Source of the DNA: Hymenobacter actinosclerus
Lineage (GTDB): Bacteria > Bacteroidota > Bacteroidia > Cytophagales > Hymenobacteraceae
Assembly (NCBI RefSeq): GCF_900111515.1
Contig: NZ_FOHS01000001.1
Location: forward strand, 1,309,419 to 1,373,418
Reading direction: 5' to 3'
Length of the DNA stretch: 64,000 nt
Positions within the stretch are counted from its first letter, which is position 1. Each line of letters starts with the position of its first letter. The notes beneath the pieces are model-generated. The model ran no database searches. It was not told the origin of the DNA and saw only the letters and a list, made by a program, of their open reading frames with translations. Both the position numbers and the translations under genes were made by a program. Below, in pieces: positions 23,668-31,824 of the stretch.

Positions 23668-24558
23668 ATGATCGGGCTTTCCGTGCTGATTCCGGTGTTT
23701 AACAACGACGTGCGGCCGCTGGTGCGCGCGCTGCTGGCGCAGGCACCCGATTGGCAGGGCCCCGTCGAAATCCGCTGCCTCGACGACGGCTCGCAGGAAG
23801 CGTTCCGGGTTCTGAACCGCGAACTGGCCGGGCTGCCCGGCGTGGTGTATGCCGAGCTGGCGCACAACGTGGGCCGGGCCGCCATTCGCAACCAGCTGGC
23901 CGCCGCCGCCCGCTACGCCTGGCTGCTGCTGCTCGACAACGATAGCCGCCTGCCCGACCACCAGTTTCTGGCCCGCTACCGGGCCGGCCGCCAGCTGGCC
24001 CCCGTACTGGCCGGCGGCACCACCTACGAGTCCCGGCCGCCTTCCGACGATGCCCTGCACCTGCGCTGGCTGTACGGCTGCCGGCGCGAAGCCCGCCCGG
24101 CCGCCGTGCGCCAGCAGGCCCCGCACGGCCAGCTCACGCTCAACAACCTGCTCGTGCAAACCAGTATTTTCCGGGAGCTGGGCCTGGATGAAAGCCTGAC
24201 CCGCTACGGCCACGAAGACACCAAGTTCGGCTGGCTGCTGCGCCGCGCCGCCGTAGCGGTGCAGCACCTCGACAATCCCGTGCTGCACGACGGGCTGGAA
24301 GCGGCCCCGGTATTTCTGCAGAAAACCCACGACGCCGTGCGCAACCTCGTGCAGCTTTACCGCGCCGAAGGGCTGGGGGCCGATACCCGCCTGCTGCGGG
24401 CCGCGTTGCGCCTGCAACGCTGGGGCCTGAGCGAAGCCGTGCGCACTACCTTTCGCCTGCGCCAGGCCCAGGTGCAGCGCAACCTGCTCTCAACCCGCCC
24501 CAGCCTGCGCCAACTCGATGCCCTAAAGCTCTACTGGCTGCTAAATGAGCTGCGGTAA
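23668..24558 (+). CDS. Family 2 glycosyltransferase
   Basis: The 296-residue protein begins MIGLSVLIPVFNNDVRPLVR, the GT-A nucleotide-sugar binding start of GT2 enzymes. EIRCLDDGSQE and the metal-binding LLLDNDSRLPDHQF (DND in place of DxD) follow. A later RYGHEDTKFGWLLRR carries the conserved ED acceptor site. No membrane helix is seen, so it is likely cytoplasmic or peripheral. It probably builds a surface glycan. A 29-bp terminator lies directly after the stop. Confidence 0.85.
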   Translation: MIGLSVLIPVFNNDVRPLVRALLAQAPDWQGPVEIRCLDDGSQEAFRVLNRELAGLPGVVYAELAHNVGRAAIRNQLAAAARYAWLLLLDNDSRLPDHQFLARYRAGRQLAPVLAGGTTYESRPPSDDALHLRWLYGCRREARPAAVRQQAPHGQLTLNNLLVQTSIFRELGLDESLTRYGHEDTKFGWLLRRAAVAVQHLDNPVLHDGLEAAPVFLQKTHDAVRNLVQLYRAEGLGADTRLLRAALRLQRWGLSEAVRTTFRLRQAQVQRNLLSTRPSLRQLDALKLYWLLNELR

Positions 24559-24560
24559 AC

Positions 24561-24639
24561 AGCGACGCATCCAGGCACAAAAGAGGCCGGCTCTTCCGAA
24601 GAAGGGCCGGCCTCTTTTGTGCCTGGATGCGTCGCTGGC
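24561..24639. terminator. Very long bidirectional terminator hairpin
   Basis: AGCGACGCATCCAGGCACAA plus AAGAGGCCGG is matched by a perfect complement ending at about 24637, with loop CTCTTCCGAAGAAG. The arm exceeds 29 bp. It separates convergent genes. Confidence 0.88.
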
Positions 24640-25589
24640 TAGTTCTTCTTGTCTTCGCCTTTGACTTCCTGCTTTACGTCTTTGAAGGCCCCGCTAACGG
24701 CCCCGCCTACCTTCTTGCCAACTTTAGCGGCACCCTGGCCGATGTCTTTGCCTACTTCGGCGGCGCCCTGGCCTACTTTTTTACCGGCCTGACCTACGTC
24801 TTTGCCGGCCTGCTCTACGTCCTGCACCGTATTGTCGGCGGCGCGGCCCACGGCCGAACGCTCATCCCGGGTGTCGTTGGCCACGTCCTTGGCCTCACCG
24901 GTTACGGCGTCAACGGCCTGGCCGCCCCGGATACCGGCTTTATCGGCCGATTTGAAGGCGGCGTACTTCAGTTTTTCCTTCTGAATTTCGGCCAGGTCCT
25001 TAACCGGAATATCCCCTTTCACCTTGTCGTAGGCTTCGTCCAGTGCGCGCCACTCCGCGTTGATGTTGCGCCAGTCGTCGATATCGTAGTTGTTCTCGTT
25101 GCGCTTCACCTCGTTTACGAAGTCCTCGTAGGTCTGGCGGGCGTTGGCCGCCGTTACGCGGCTGGCCGGCGAGCTGGGCTTGTAGTATTTGCCCAGCTTC
25201 ATCTCGCCCGTTGAGGCTGAGCCCGAGCGGTTGGTCCAGGCGGCCTCGCGCTTGTCGTAGGCGGTGGTGTAGCGGTTGCGAAGCTGCTCGATTTCCTGGC
25301 GACGGGTGTCGTCGTACTGGTCGGCGTACTTATCTACGGCCGCTACTTTGCTGTCGAAATCGGACTTCATCTGAGCCGTAGCCCGATTGTAATCGTCTTC
25401 GGTTTCGTTAGCAGCCGCGTCGGCTTTCGCCTCCGTGTCCGATACAAAGGTCTGGAAGTCGTTGTAGGCCTGGTCTTTGTCGGCGGCCATTTCGGACTGC
25501 TGGGCGTTGTTGCAGCTGGTTTGCGTGAACAGGGCACCCGTTAGCAGCAGCGCCGACAGAACGGGAATGGTGAGGGTTTTGCGAAGCAT
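24639..25589 (-). CDS. Lipoprotein with LEA-like C-terminal repeats
   Basis: The 316-residue product has a lipoprotein signal (LLLTGALFTQTSCNN). The middle is charged and helical, with aromatic/Asp-rich segments (YADQYDDTRRQEIEQLRNRY). Residues about 235-305 are repetitive, with AGKDVGQAGKKVGQGAAEVG and KDIGQGAAKVGKKVGG 11-mer-like units typical of group 3 LEA proteins. Such tails are disordered when hydrated and fold under drying or salt stress. An envelope stress role is inference. The family of the middle part is not recognised. Confidence 0.75.
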   Translation of the reverse strand: MLRKTLTIPVLSALLLTGALFTQTSCNNAQQSEMAADKDQAYNDFQTFVSDTEAKADAAANETEDDYNRATAQMKSDFDSKVAAVDKYADQYDDTRRQEIEQLRNRYTTAYDKREAAWTNRSGSASTGEMKLGKYYKPSSPASRVTAANARQTYEDFVNEVKRNENNYDIDDWRNINAEWRALDEAYDKVKGDIPVKDLAEIQKEKLKYAAFKSADKAGIRGGQAVDAVTGEAKDVANDTRDERSAVGRAADNTVQDVEQAGKDVGQAGKKVGQGAAEVGKDIGQGAAKVGKKVGGAVSGAFKDVKQEVKGEDKKN

Positions 25590-25732
25590 AAGGTTGGTGT
25601 TTAATGAGGAAAGGGAGTTGCTGGAGAGAGCAGAACGGGCAGAAGCCTTGGGTGCTTAACGCAGCTTTCTGGCCTGCGGTTGCAGTGGCCCGGCGCATGC
25701 ATTTTCTGCTGCTGTCCCGTGCGGGGGGAGCG

Positions 25733-25740
25733 TATCTTTG
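25733..25740 (+). promoter_or_regulatory. -7 promoter box upstream of the aminotransferase
   Basis: TATCTTTG places the transcript start near 25747, so the gene start must lie downstream of that. This argues against the TTG at 25738 as start codon. Confidence 0.6.
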
Positions 25741-25770
25741 GGCCTCCGCTTATCATTTCTGCTTTTGCCC

Positions 25771-26943
25771 GTGTCCGTTTTGCCCCAGCCCGCTACGCCG
25801 CCGGCTCCCATTCAGCTGCTCGATTTAGCGGCCCAGCATGCCCCGTTGCAGGCCCAGCTAACGGCCGCCGCGGCCACCTGCCTGCACGAGGCTGCCTTTA
25901 TTCAGGGGCCGGCCGTGGGGCAGTTTGCCGCCGAACTGGGCCAGTATCTGGGCGGGCCCCACGTAATCACCTGCGCCAACGGCACCGACGCGCTGCAACT
26001 GGCCCTGATGAGCCTGAACCTGCCCGCCGGAGCCGAGGTAATTGTGCCGGCCTTCACTTACGTGGCCACCCTGGAAGCTGCGGCCGTGCTGGGCCTGCGC
26101 CCCGTGCCGGCCGATGTACGGCCCGGTACCTTCAACCTCGACCCCGAGGCCGTGGCCGCCGCCCTCACGCCCCGCACCGGCGCCATCGTGGCCGTGCACC
26201 TGTTCGGGCAGTGCGCCGACCTTGTGGCCCTGCGCCAGCTGGCCGACCAGCATGACGTGGCCCTAATCGAGGATAATGCTCAGGCCATTGGGGCTACGTT
26301 TCAGGCCGAAAACGGGGTCCGCTGGGTGGCTGGCACGGTGGGGGAGGTGGGCACGACTTCGTTCTTCCCGAGCAAAAATCTGGGCGGTTTCGGCGACGGG
26401 GGCGCCCTGTTCACGCGCGACGCCACGCGGGCCGAGTACCTGCGCCAGCTGGCCAACCACGGTCAGACCCGCAAGTACCACCATCAGCACGTGGGCCTCA
26501 ACTCCCGCCTCGACACCCTGCAAGCCACTTTACTGCGCGTGAAGCTGCCCCACCTGCCCGCCTGGACGGCTGCCCGCCAGCGCGTGGCCGCCCGCTACGA
26601 TGCACTGCTCGGCGGCCTGCCGGGCCTTTCGGTGCCGGCCCGCGACCCACGCAGCTCCCACGTTTTTCATCAGTACACCATTACCCTAGCCGATAGGCCG
26701 GGCCACCGCGACGCGCTACAGCAGTTTCTGACGGCCCGGGGCGTACCCACGGCCGTGTACTACCCGCTGCCCAACCACTTGCAGCCGGCCTACGAGTACC
26801 TGGGCTACCGGGCGGGGCAGTTTCCGGTGGCCGAGCGCCTGTGCCGCTCGGTACTCTCGCTACCCATCCACCCAACCCTTACCGATGCGCAGGTGGCCTA
26901 CGTGGCGGAGCAGGTGCGGACGGGGCTGGCAGGCCTGCACTAG
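25771..26943 (+). CDS. DegT/DnrJ/EryC1/StrS-family aminotransferase
   Basis: PLP-dependent sugar aminotransferase of about 390 residues. It opens IQLLDLAAQHAPLQAQL and has GPHVITCANGTDALQLALMS, VIVPAFTYVATLEAAAVLGL, the Asp/Gln pocket ALIEDNAQAIGA, and the Schiff-base Lys in TTSFFPSKNLGGFGDGGALF. No ATG lies upstream of the conserved region. A GTG at 25771, after the TATCTTTG box, is my choice, with TTG 25765 as the alternative. It would make an amino sugar for surface glycans, fitting the glycosyltransferase and Gfo/Idh genes nearby. Confidence 0.87.
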   Translation: MSVLPQPATPPAPIQLLDLAAQHAPLQAQLTAAAATCLHEAAFIQGPAVGQFAAELGQYLGGPHVITCANGTDALQLALMSLNLPAGAEVIVPAFTYVATLEAAAVLGLRPVPADVRPGTFNLDPEAVAAALTPRTGAIVAVHLFGQCADLVALRQLADQHDVALIEDNAQAIGATFQAENGVRWVAGTVGEVGTTSFFPSKNLGGFGDGGALFTRDATRAEYLRQLANHGQTRKYHHQHVGLNSRLDTLQATLLRVKLPHLPAWTAARQRVAARYDALLGGLPGLSVPARDPRSSHVFHQYTITLADRPGHRDALQQFLTARGVPTAVYYPLPNHLQPAYEYLGYRAGQFPVAERLCRSVLSLPIHPTLTDAQVAYVAEQVRTGLAGLH

Positions 26944-27010
26944 CGGCTTGGCCCGGTTTTTTCTTTCCGGCGCTACCGTTCCGCTTTTCTTACTCCAGCT
27001 ACTTCCGCAC

Positions 27011-27817
27011 ATGCGCTCTTTTCTGACTGTTTTTCTGCCCCTGGCCGGCGTTGCGGCGCTTACCACGGCCGCCATCAACAAGCCCGCGCAGGGTTTCAAC
27101 ATTTTCTCGGTGCAGCAGGATATCGAGCTGGGTGCCCAGGTGGCCCGCCAGACCGACTCGCTCTACCGGGCCAAGGGCCAGCTGCTGAGCCGCAGCGGCA
27201 ACGCCCGCGCCTACCAGCTGCTCGATGGCGTGGTGAAGCGCGTGCTCGATAATGGCCAGCTCAAGTACCGCAAGGAGTTTCCCTGGGATGTGCAGATCAT
27301 CAAGGACGACCAGACCCAGAACGCCTTTGCCACGCCCGGCGGCCACATTTACGTGTTTTCGGGGCTGATTAAATACCTCGACAACGAGAACGAGCTGGCC
27401 GGGGTGCTGGGCCACGAAATTGCCCACGCCGACCGCCGCCACAGCACCCAGACCATGCAGAAACAGTATGGCACCAGCATGTTGCTGGGCCTGCTGCTGG
27501 GCAACCGCGCCAACAGCCAGCTCGTGCAGATTGCCTCCGGCCTGGGCCAGCTCAAGTTCAGCCGCACTTACGAAACCGAGGCCGATAAGTACTCCACCAT
27601 CTACCTCAACGGCACCCGCTACTACGCCTGCGACGGGGCCGCCGGCTTCTTCATCAAAGCCGAAAAAGAAGGCGGCGCCCGCGCGCCCGAGTTTCTGAGC
27701 ACCCACCCCAACCCCGGCGCCCGCGTCCAGAACATTCAGCGCAACGCCCAGCAATTGGGCTGCACCGGCAAGGCCGTGAGCAACAAAAATTTCCAGGAGC
27801 TGAAGCGGATTCTGTAA
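27011..27817 (+). CDS. M48-family metallopeptidase (secreted)
   Basis: The 268-residue protein has an N-terminal signal or anchor (FLTVFLPLAGVAALTTAAI). The zinc motif is in AGVLGHEIAHADRRHS (HExxH), with the third ligand Glu in YETEADKYS. TPGGHIYVFSGLI is the usual M48 beta strand. The length fits stand-alone M48C enzymes of the BepA/LoiP type that clear misfolded envelope proteins. It follows the aminotransferase by 67 nt. It is distinct from the tandem pair at 42241-45242. Confidence 0.9.
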   Translation: MRSFLTVFLPLAGVAALTTAAINKPAQGFNIFSVQQDIELGAQVARQTDSLYRAKGQLLSRSGNARAYQLLDGVVKRVLDNGQLKYRKEFPWDVQIIKDDQTQNAFATPGGHIYVFSGLIKYLDNENELAGVLGHEIAHADRRHSTQTMQKQYGTSMLLGLLLGNRANSQLVQIASGLGQLKFSRTYETEADKYSTIYLNGTRYYACDGAAGFFIKAEKEGGARAPEFLSTHPNPGARVQNIQRNAQQLGCTGKAVSNKNFQELKRIL

Positions 27818-27866
27818 GGTGGCAGGGAGAAACGGTACGGGAACTGGGGGTAGAGCGTAGCAAACA

Positions 27867-27997
27867 GAACGTCATTGTGAGCGGAGTCGAAGAATCTCTA
27901 CCGCTTCGTTGCCAAAGCGCTTGTTATGCTGACGAAGGAAGAGTCTCGCGTGCAGACGAAGCGGTAGAGATTCTTCGACTCCGCTCAGAATGACGTT
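27867..27997. repeat. Intergenic inverted repeat, GTCATTnTGAGC family
   Basis: Arms AACGTCATTGTGAGCGGAGT... and GAAGAATCTCTACCGCTTCG pair with complements. The loop includes GAGTCTCGCGTGCAGACGAAG. A triplicate CTCCCTACTCC... follows at 28001-28027. It lies between convergent genes. Confidence 0.85.
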
Positions 27998-28031
27998 TTT
28001 TCTCCCTACTCCCTACTCCCTGCTCCCTCGC

Positions 28032-28745
28032 TCAATCCGCGTCGGGGGTGGCGGTGGGGGCCAGCAGGACGCGCTTTAGTTCTTCGCGGTGCAGGCGCCA
28101 GTCGGGCATAAACTCGTCCATGAGGCCCCAGAAACGGGCGTTGTGCAGGCGCTCGTGCAGGTGGGTCAGCTCGTGCACCAGCACGTATTCGAGGCAGGGC
28201 AGGGGGCGCTTGATGAGCTCCAGATTCAGCCAGATGCGGGCCGCCCCAATGTTGCAGGTGCCCCAGCGGGTGCGCATCTGCTTGATGCCCCAGGCCGCGG
28301 CCGAGCGGCCGACCACCGGCTCCCACTTGGCCAGCAGCTCGGGCAGCCGCTGTTTCAGCTGCTGCCGGTACCAGGCCGTGAGCACGGCCTCGCGCTGGGC
28401 GGCGGTGCTATTGGCGGGCGCGTAGAGCCACAGCTGCTGGGTATCGGGCCGCAGCTCCACCCAGGGGCGGGCGGCGGGGTGTACTGCCAGCGTGTAGGGC
28501 TGGCCCAGAAACGGGACGGTCTCGCCGGTTTCGTAGCGCGGCGCCGGGGCGGCCGGCTGGCGGGCGGCGAACCGCTGCTGGTGCTGCACAATCCAGCTCC
28601 GGCGGGCCTGCACAAAGGCTTCGATGGCTGCCGCAGGCGTGTGCAGCGGCACCGCCACCCGGATGCGGCCCCCGGCATACACCGTCAGGCGCAGGCTGCG
28701 CATGCGCTGGCGCACAAGGTCAATTTCAAGACCGGCAATTTCCAT
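28032..28745 (-). CDS. YgjP-like metallopeptidase
   Basis: The 237-residue product starts at MEIAGLEIDLVRQRMRSLRL. The YgjP/DUF45 signature is clear: KQMRTRWGTCNIGAARIWLN and the zinc motif LEYVLVHELTHLHERLHNAR (HExxH and a distal His). Such proteins are predicted cytoplasmic metallopeptidases often near restriction or housekeeping genes, with unknown substrate. The longer N-terminal reading covers repeat sequence and is not used. Confidence 0.87.
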   Translation of the reverse strand: MEIAGLEIDLVRQRMRSLRLTVYAGGRIRVAVPLHTPAAAIEAFVQARRSWIVQHQQRFAARQPAAPAPRYETGETVPFLGQPYTLAVHPAARPWVELRPDTQQLWLYAPANSTAAQREAVLTAWYRQQLKQRLPELLAKWEPVVGRSAAAWGIKQMRTRWGTCNIGAARIWLNLELIKRPLPCLEYVLVHELTHLHERLHNARFWGLMDEFMPDWRLHREELKRVLLAPTATPDAD

Positions 28746-28756
28746 GGAGTAAACTT

Positions 28757-28933
28757 CAGGCCGCAAGCTACAAGCAAGCTTCAATACATAAGCGGCAAAT
28801 GCCCCGGGCGCCCGGCTATCGGCTGGGGTGTTGCCCAAAGCTGGTAGCTTGCGGCTGGGGGAGCAGCGGCCGCATGGCGACCAAGCTGGTGTTGCCCGAA
28901 GCTTGTAGCTTGCGGCTTGAAGCTTGCAGCTAA
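28757..28933. repeat. AGCTTGTAGCTTGCGGC repeats, direct and inverted
   Basis: GTTGCCCAAAGCTGGTAGCTTGCGGCT (first 20 nt GTTGCCCAAAGCTGGTAGCT) at 28830 is repeated at 28891 with two changes. An inverted copy lies at 28757-28783. It occupies the whole gap between the divergent YgjP-like and oxidoreductase genes. Confidence 0.82.
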
Positions 28934-28936
28934 AAT

Positions 28937-29947
28937 ATGGATGTTCGTTTTGTTATCTGCGGAGTGGGCCACATTGGTCGCCGCCACGCTGCGCTGGTAG
29001 CAGCCCATGCCGGGGCCGAGCTGGTGGCGCTGGTCGATATCCGGCCCGAGCTGGCGCCGGCGCTGGCCGCCGAGTTTCCCGGCGTGCCGTTTTTTTCTTC
29101 GCTCGATGACTACCTCGCCCACGGCCCCGCCGCCGACGTGCTGACGGTGGCCACGCCCAACGGCCTGCACGCCAGCCAGGCCATTCGGGGCCTGCGGGCG
29201 GGCCTGCACGTGGTGGTCGAAAAGCCCCTGGCCCTGCATAAGTCCGACGCCGAGGACATTGTGCACACGGCCCTGCAAACCGGCCGCTTCGTGTTCGGGG
29301 TGATGCAGAACCGCTACTCGCCGCCCGCCGCCTGGCTCAAGCAGGTGGTGGACGAAGGCCGGCTGGGCCGCGTGTTTCTGGTGCAGCTCAACTGCTTCTG
29401 GAACCGCGACGAGCGGTACTACACCCCCGGCAGCTGGCACGGCACCCGCGCCGCCGACGGCGGCACGCTCTTCACCCAGTTCAGCCACTTCGTCGATTTG
29501 CTCTACTGGGTGTTCGGCGACATCACCAACATTGCAGCCCGCTTCCGCGACTTCACCCACGAACACCTCACCGAGTTTGAGGATTCGGGCCTAGTTACTT
29601 TCGACCTCGTGCGCGGCGGCAGCGGCACGCTCCAGTACAGCACCGCCGTCTGGGACCGGAACCTGGAAAGCTCCCTGACGGTGGTAGCCGAGCGCGGCAG
29701 CCTGCGCCTGGGCGGCCAGTACATGGACAAAGTGGAGTACTGCCACCTCCAGGACTACACACTGCCCACGCTGCCGCCTACCAACCCCGCCAACCAGTAC
29801 GGCCCCTACCAGGGCTCGGCCGCCAACCACGTCCACGTCATCGACAACGTAGTAGAAACCATACGGCAGCGCGGCGTAGCTACCACCAACGCGCTGGAAG
29901 GCCTGAAAGTGGTGGAAATGATTGAGCGGATTTACGCGCTACAGTAA
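28937..29947 (+). CDS. Gfo/Idh/MocA-family oxidoreductase
   Basis: NAD(P)-dependent sugar oxidoreductase of 336 residues. The Rossmann fold opens VRFVICGVGHIGRRHAALVA. The conserved VATPNGLHASQAIRGLRAGL and HVVVEKPLAL (EKP motif with catalytic Lys) follow, and GGTLFTQFSHFVDLLYWVFG contains the HxxDLLYW C-terminal motif. It probably oxidises a nucleotide sugar, feeding an aminotransferase such as that at 25771, as in Wlb-type pathways; this link is inference. Confidence 0.9.
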   Translation: MDVRFVICGVGHIGRRHAALVAAHAGAELVALVDIRPELAPALAAEFPGVPFFSSLDDYLAHGPAADVLTVATPNGLHASQAIRGLRAGLHVVVEKPLALHKSDAEDIVHTALQTGRFVFGVMQNRYSPPAAWLKQVVDEGRLGRVFLVQLNCFWNRDERYYTPGSWHGTRAADGGTLFTQFSHFVDLLYWVFGDITNIAARFRDFTHEHLTEFEDSGLVTFDLVRGGSGTLQYSTAVWDRNLESSLTVVAERGSLRLGGQYMDKVEYCHLQDYTLPTLPPTNPANQYGPYQGSAANHVHVIDNVVETIRQRGVATTNALEGLKVVEMIERIYALQ

Positions 29948-29952
29948 GCTAT

Positions 29953-30462
29953 ATGCAGTACTTGCAGCAAGTGGCAACGGTAAAAGTCAGAGGCCAGTCT
30001 GAACTACAAGGTATTGTACTGGCTAGTGGAGCGAAATGGGAGCTGTTGCGCAGTATTCCAGTGGACTATGTAGTTGACGGGTTGGTGTTTGTTAATCAGA
30101 AATACCTACTGAAGAAGACGCGCGGAGAGGATGAAGAATTTGCCGAGAAAATATTGCGACTCAAAATGGTATCGTTTGAGAACAGGCAGCAATTCGACCT
30201 TGATTCAACGCCAAATCTTTTCACTCAACTACAGCAGCAAGAGAAACTAGTGCAACTCACGCTCCACGATGATTCTGTTAATTTCATTGGCCAGATTGTC
30301 CAAGTGAACCGGCAGTCTTTCAGATGTAGACTGCTGGGTGTCAAAGCTGAATGGTTGCAAGAAGTCAACATAAAATATGCTGAAGTAAGAACAATCGGTT
30401 TGGCAACTGATTACGTTCTCTCGTTACAACTAGTAATAGATAGTGAAGATAGTTTAACCTGA
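29953..30462 (+). CDS. Unknown protein of low GC content
   Basis: The 169-residue ORF starts 5 nt after the oxidoreductase. Its base composition is clearly lower in GC and its codon use differs from all neighbours (many AAA, GAA, TTA, AAT). It has no signal or membrane segment. It looks like two beta-rich modules: KVRGQSELQGIVLASGAKWE and LVQLTLHDDSVNFIGQIVQV with FRCRLLGVKAEWLQEVNIKY. The second resembles an Sm-like or DUF-type small-barrel, but I do not recognise it. Recent transfer is suggested by composition. Confidence 0.65.
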   Translation: MQYLQQVATVKVRGQSELQGIVLASGAKWELLRSIPVDYVVDGLVFVNQKYLLKKTRGEDEEFAEKILRLKMVSFENRQQFDLDSTPNLFTQLQQQEKLVQLTLHDDSVNFIGQIVQVNRQSFRCRLLGVKAEWLQEVNIKYAEVRTIGLATDYVLSLQLVIDSEDSLT

Positions 30463-30484
30463 TAGCTGTAACGGTACCTAACAT

Positions 30485-31246
30485 ATGCCCAACCCCTACG
30501 ACCAGCAGGCCCAAACCGACCTGCGCGCCTGGCAGCAGCGGATGCGGCAGAAACCCACGTTGCTCAACCGCTTCACGCGCCAGCTGCAGGCGCGGCTCAA
30601 TGCCATGCTGCCCGAAAAGGTGCACCGCGTCCTCACAGCTACTATTCAGAAAATGGTGGAGGGCGTGCTATTCGGCTCGCAGCATACCACCCGCCAGCCG
30701 GTGGCCGAGGGCACGCTGGCCGAGCGCGAGGCGCGGGTACGGGCGCGTATCCGCAACTACCGCAACGCGGCGGCCGTGGAGGGCGGGGCCACCGGGGCCG
30801 GGGGCTTCCTGCTGGGTCTGGCCGATTTTCCGCTGCTGCTCGGCATCAAGCTCAAGCTGCTCTTCGACATTGCCGCCCTCTACGGCCACGACGTGCGCCA
30901 ACTCTCCGAGCGACTCTACCTGCTGCACATCTTCCAGCTGGCCTTCAGCAGCCAGCACACCCGCCGCGAAACCTACCACCAGCTGGCCGCCTGGCCCACC
31001 ACCGAGGCCACTGCCACTGCCGAAACCTTCGACTGGCGCCAGTTTCAGCAGGAATACCGCGACTATATCGACCTGGCCAAGATGGCCCAGTTGCTGCCCG
31101 TGGTGGGCGCGGCCGTGGGCGCAGTGGCCAACTACCGGCTGCTGGCCCAGCTCGGCGAAACGGCCATTATGGCCTACCGCCTGCGCTGGTTCGCCCAGGC
31201 CCCCGAGCTGCCATTGGTTGCTTCGCCGGACGTGCTGCCTGAGTAA
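30485..31246 (+). CDS. EcsC-family protein
   Basis: The 253-residue protein shows the EcsC family pattern: a helical N-terminus (WQQRMRQKPTLLNRFTRQLQ), a Gly-rich amphipathic core (AAVEGGATGAGGFLLGLADF, PLLLGIKLKLLFDIAALYGH), and a C-terminal membrane-like LLPVVGAAVGAVANYRLLAQ. EcsC is named from the Bacillus Ecs transporter operon and its function is unknown. It follows the low-GC gene by 22 nt and is followed by a terminator. Confidence 0.85.
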   Translation: MPNPYDQQAQTDLRAWQQRMRQKPTLLNRFTRQLQARLNAMLPEKVHRVLTATIQKMVEGVLFGSQHTTRQPVAEGTLAEREARVRARIRNYRNAAAVEGGATGAGGFLLGLADFPLLLGIKLKLLFDIAALYGHDVRQLSERLYLLHIFQLAFSSQHTRRETYHQLAAWPTTEATATAETFDWRQFQQEYRDYIDLAKMAQLLPVVGAAVGAVANYRLLAQLGETAIMAYRLRWFAQAPELPLVASPDVLPE

Positions 31247-31271
31247 GCCACGGCTTGCTGGAAACAAATTT

Positions 31272-31306
31272 AAAAACACCCTGACGATTGTCGTTGGGGT
31301 GTTTTT
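31272..31306 (+). terminator. Intrinsic terminator
   Basis: AAAAACACC pairs with GGTGTTTTT, with ACGA/TCGT inside, and further T residues. Confidence 0.85.
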
Positions 31307-31414
31307 GTGTGTATGGGTCTGAAAAACAATAAACTGCCCTGCGTTTTCTGATGCAGTGCGAGTGGGGCACGGGCAGTTGATGGAAACTAAAAAGCCGGTA
31401 GGACGGGCCGCTGG

Positions 31415-31445
31415 TTGCCGGGGCAGCCATCCGGATTTACCTTTG
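31415..31445 (+). promoter_or_regulatory. Promoter of the SAM-riboswitch leader
   Basis: TTG at 31415-31417 and TACCTTTG at 31438-31445 are 20 nt apart. Transcription would start near 31452, 20 nt before the riboswitch. Confidence 0.8.
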
Positions 31446-31473
31446 CCGCATCAATTCTTTCTTCTCCGAAGGA

Positions 31474-31570
31474 TTGTTTTTATACAGAGGCGCTGAGAGA
31501 CAGGCTCGAAGAAGCGTCGGCAACCACCCGTAAACCGGAACGGTGCCAATTCCTGACCATATAAAAACAA
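31474..31570 (+). promoter_or_regulatory. SAM-I (S-box) riboswitch aptamer
   Basis: P1 is TTGTTTTTATA (31474-31484) with its perfect complement TATAAAAACAA (31560-31570). Inside are the S-box hallmarks: CGCTGAGAGACAGGCTCGAA, GAAGCGTCGGCAACC, and ACGGTGCCAATTCCTGACC. It would bind S-adenosylmethionine. The 250-nt stretch from 31571 to the permease start has GC-rich palindromes (GGACCGGCCGGAGCCGGTCC near 31690-31709) that may form the expression platform. The downstream gene is therefore likely tied to methionine supply. Confidence 0.9.
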
Positions 31571-31824
31571 GTTGCCGTGCGCTTTTCGCCCCATTCTGCT
31601 GCCCCAATTGCTGTTGCCGTCGTTTCGCTGCGCCCCTCGGGCCCGGCCCGGCGGTGTTGTTGCGCGGGTTGTTGGGGCTAAGTAGCCGGCGGACCGGCCG
31701 GAGCCGGTCCATATAGTCCATTTCCCTTCGTTGGTCGTCGCGCCGCTGGCTGAGCCGGGCGGCGAAGCGGCGCCGCCATTCCTCCCCGTCGGGCTGGGCC
31801 ACCGCCCGGACGACACTTGCCGCT

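Noticed and set aside
31451..31816. ORF opposite to the permease leader
   Set aside because: It lies antisense to the SAM riboswitch and has the arginine/serine-rich look of a shadow frame.
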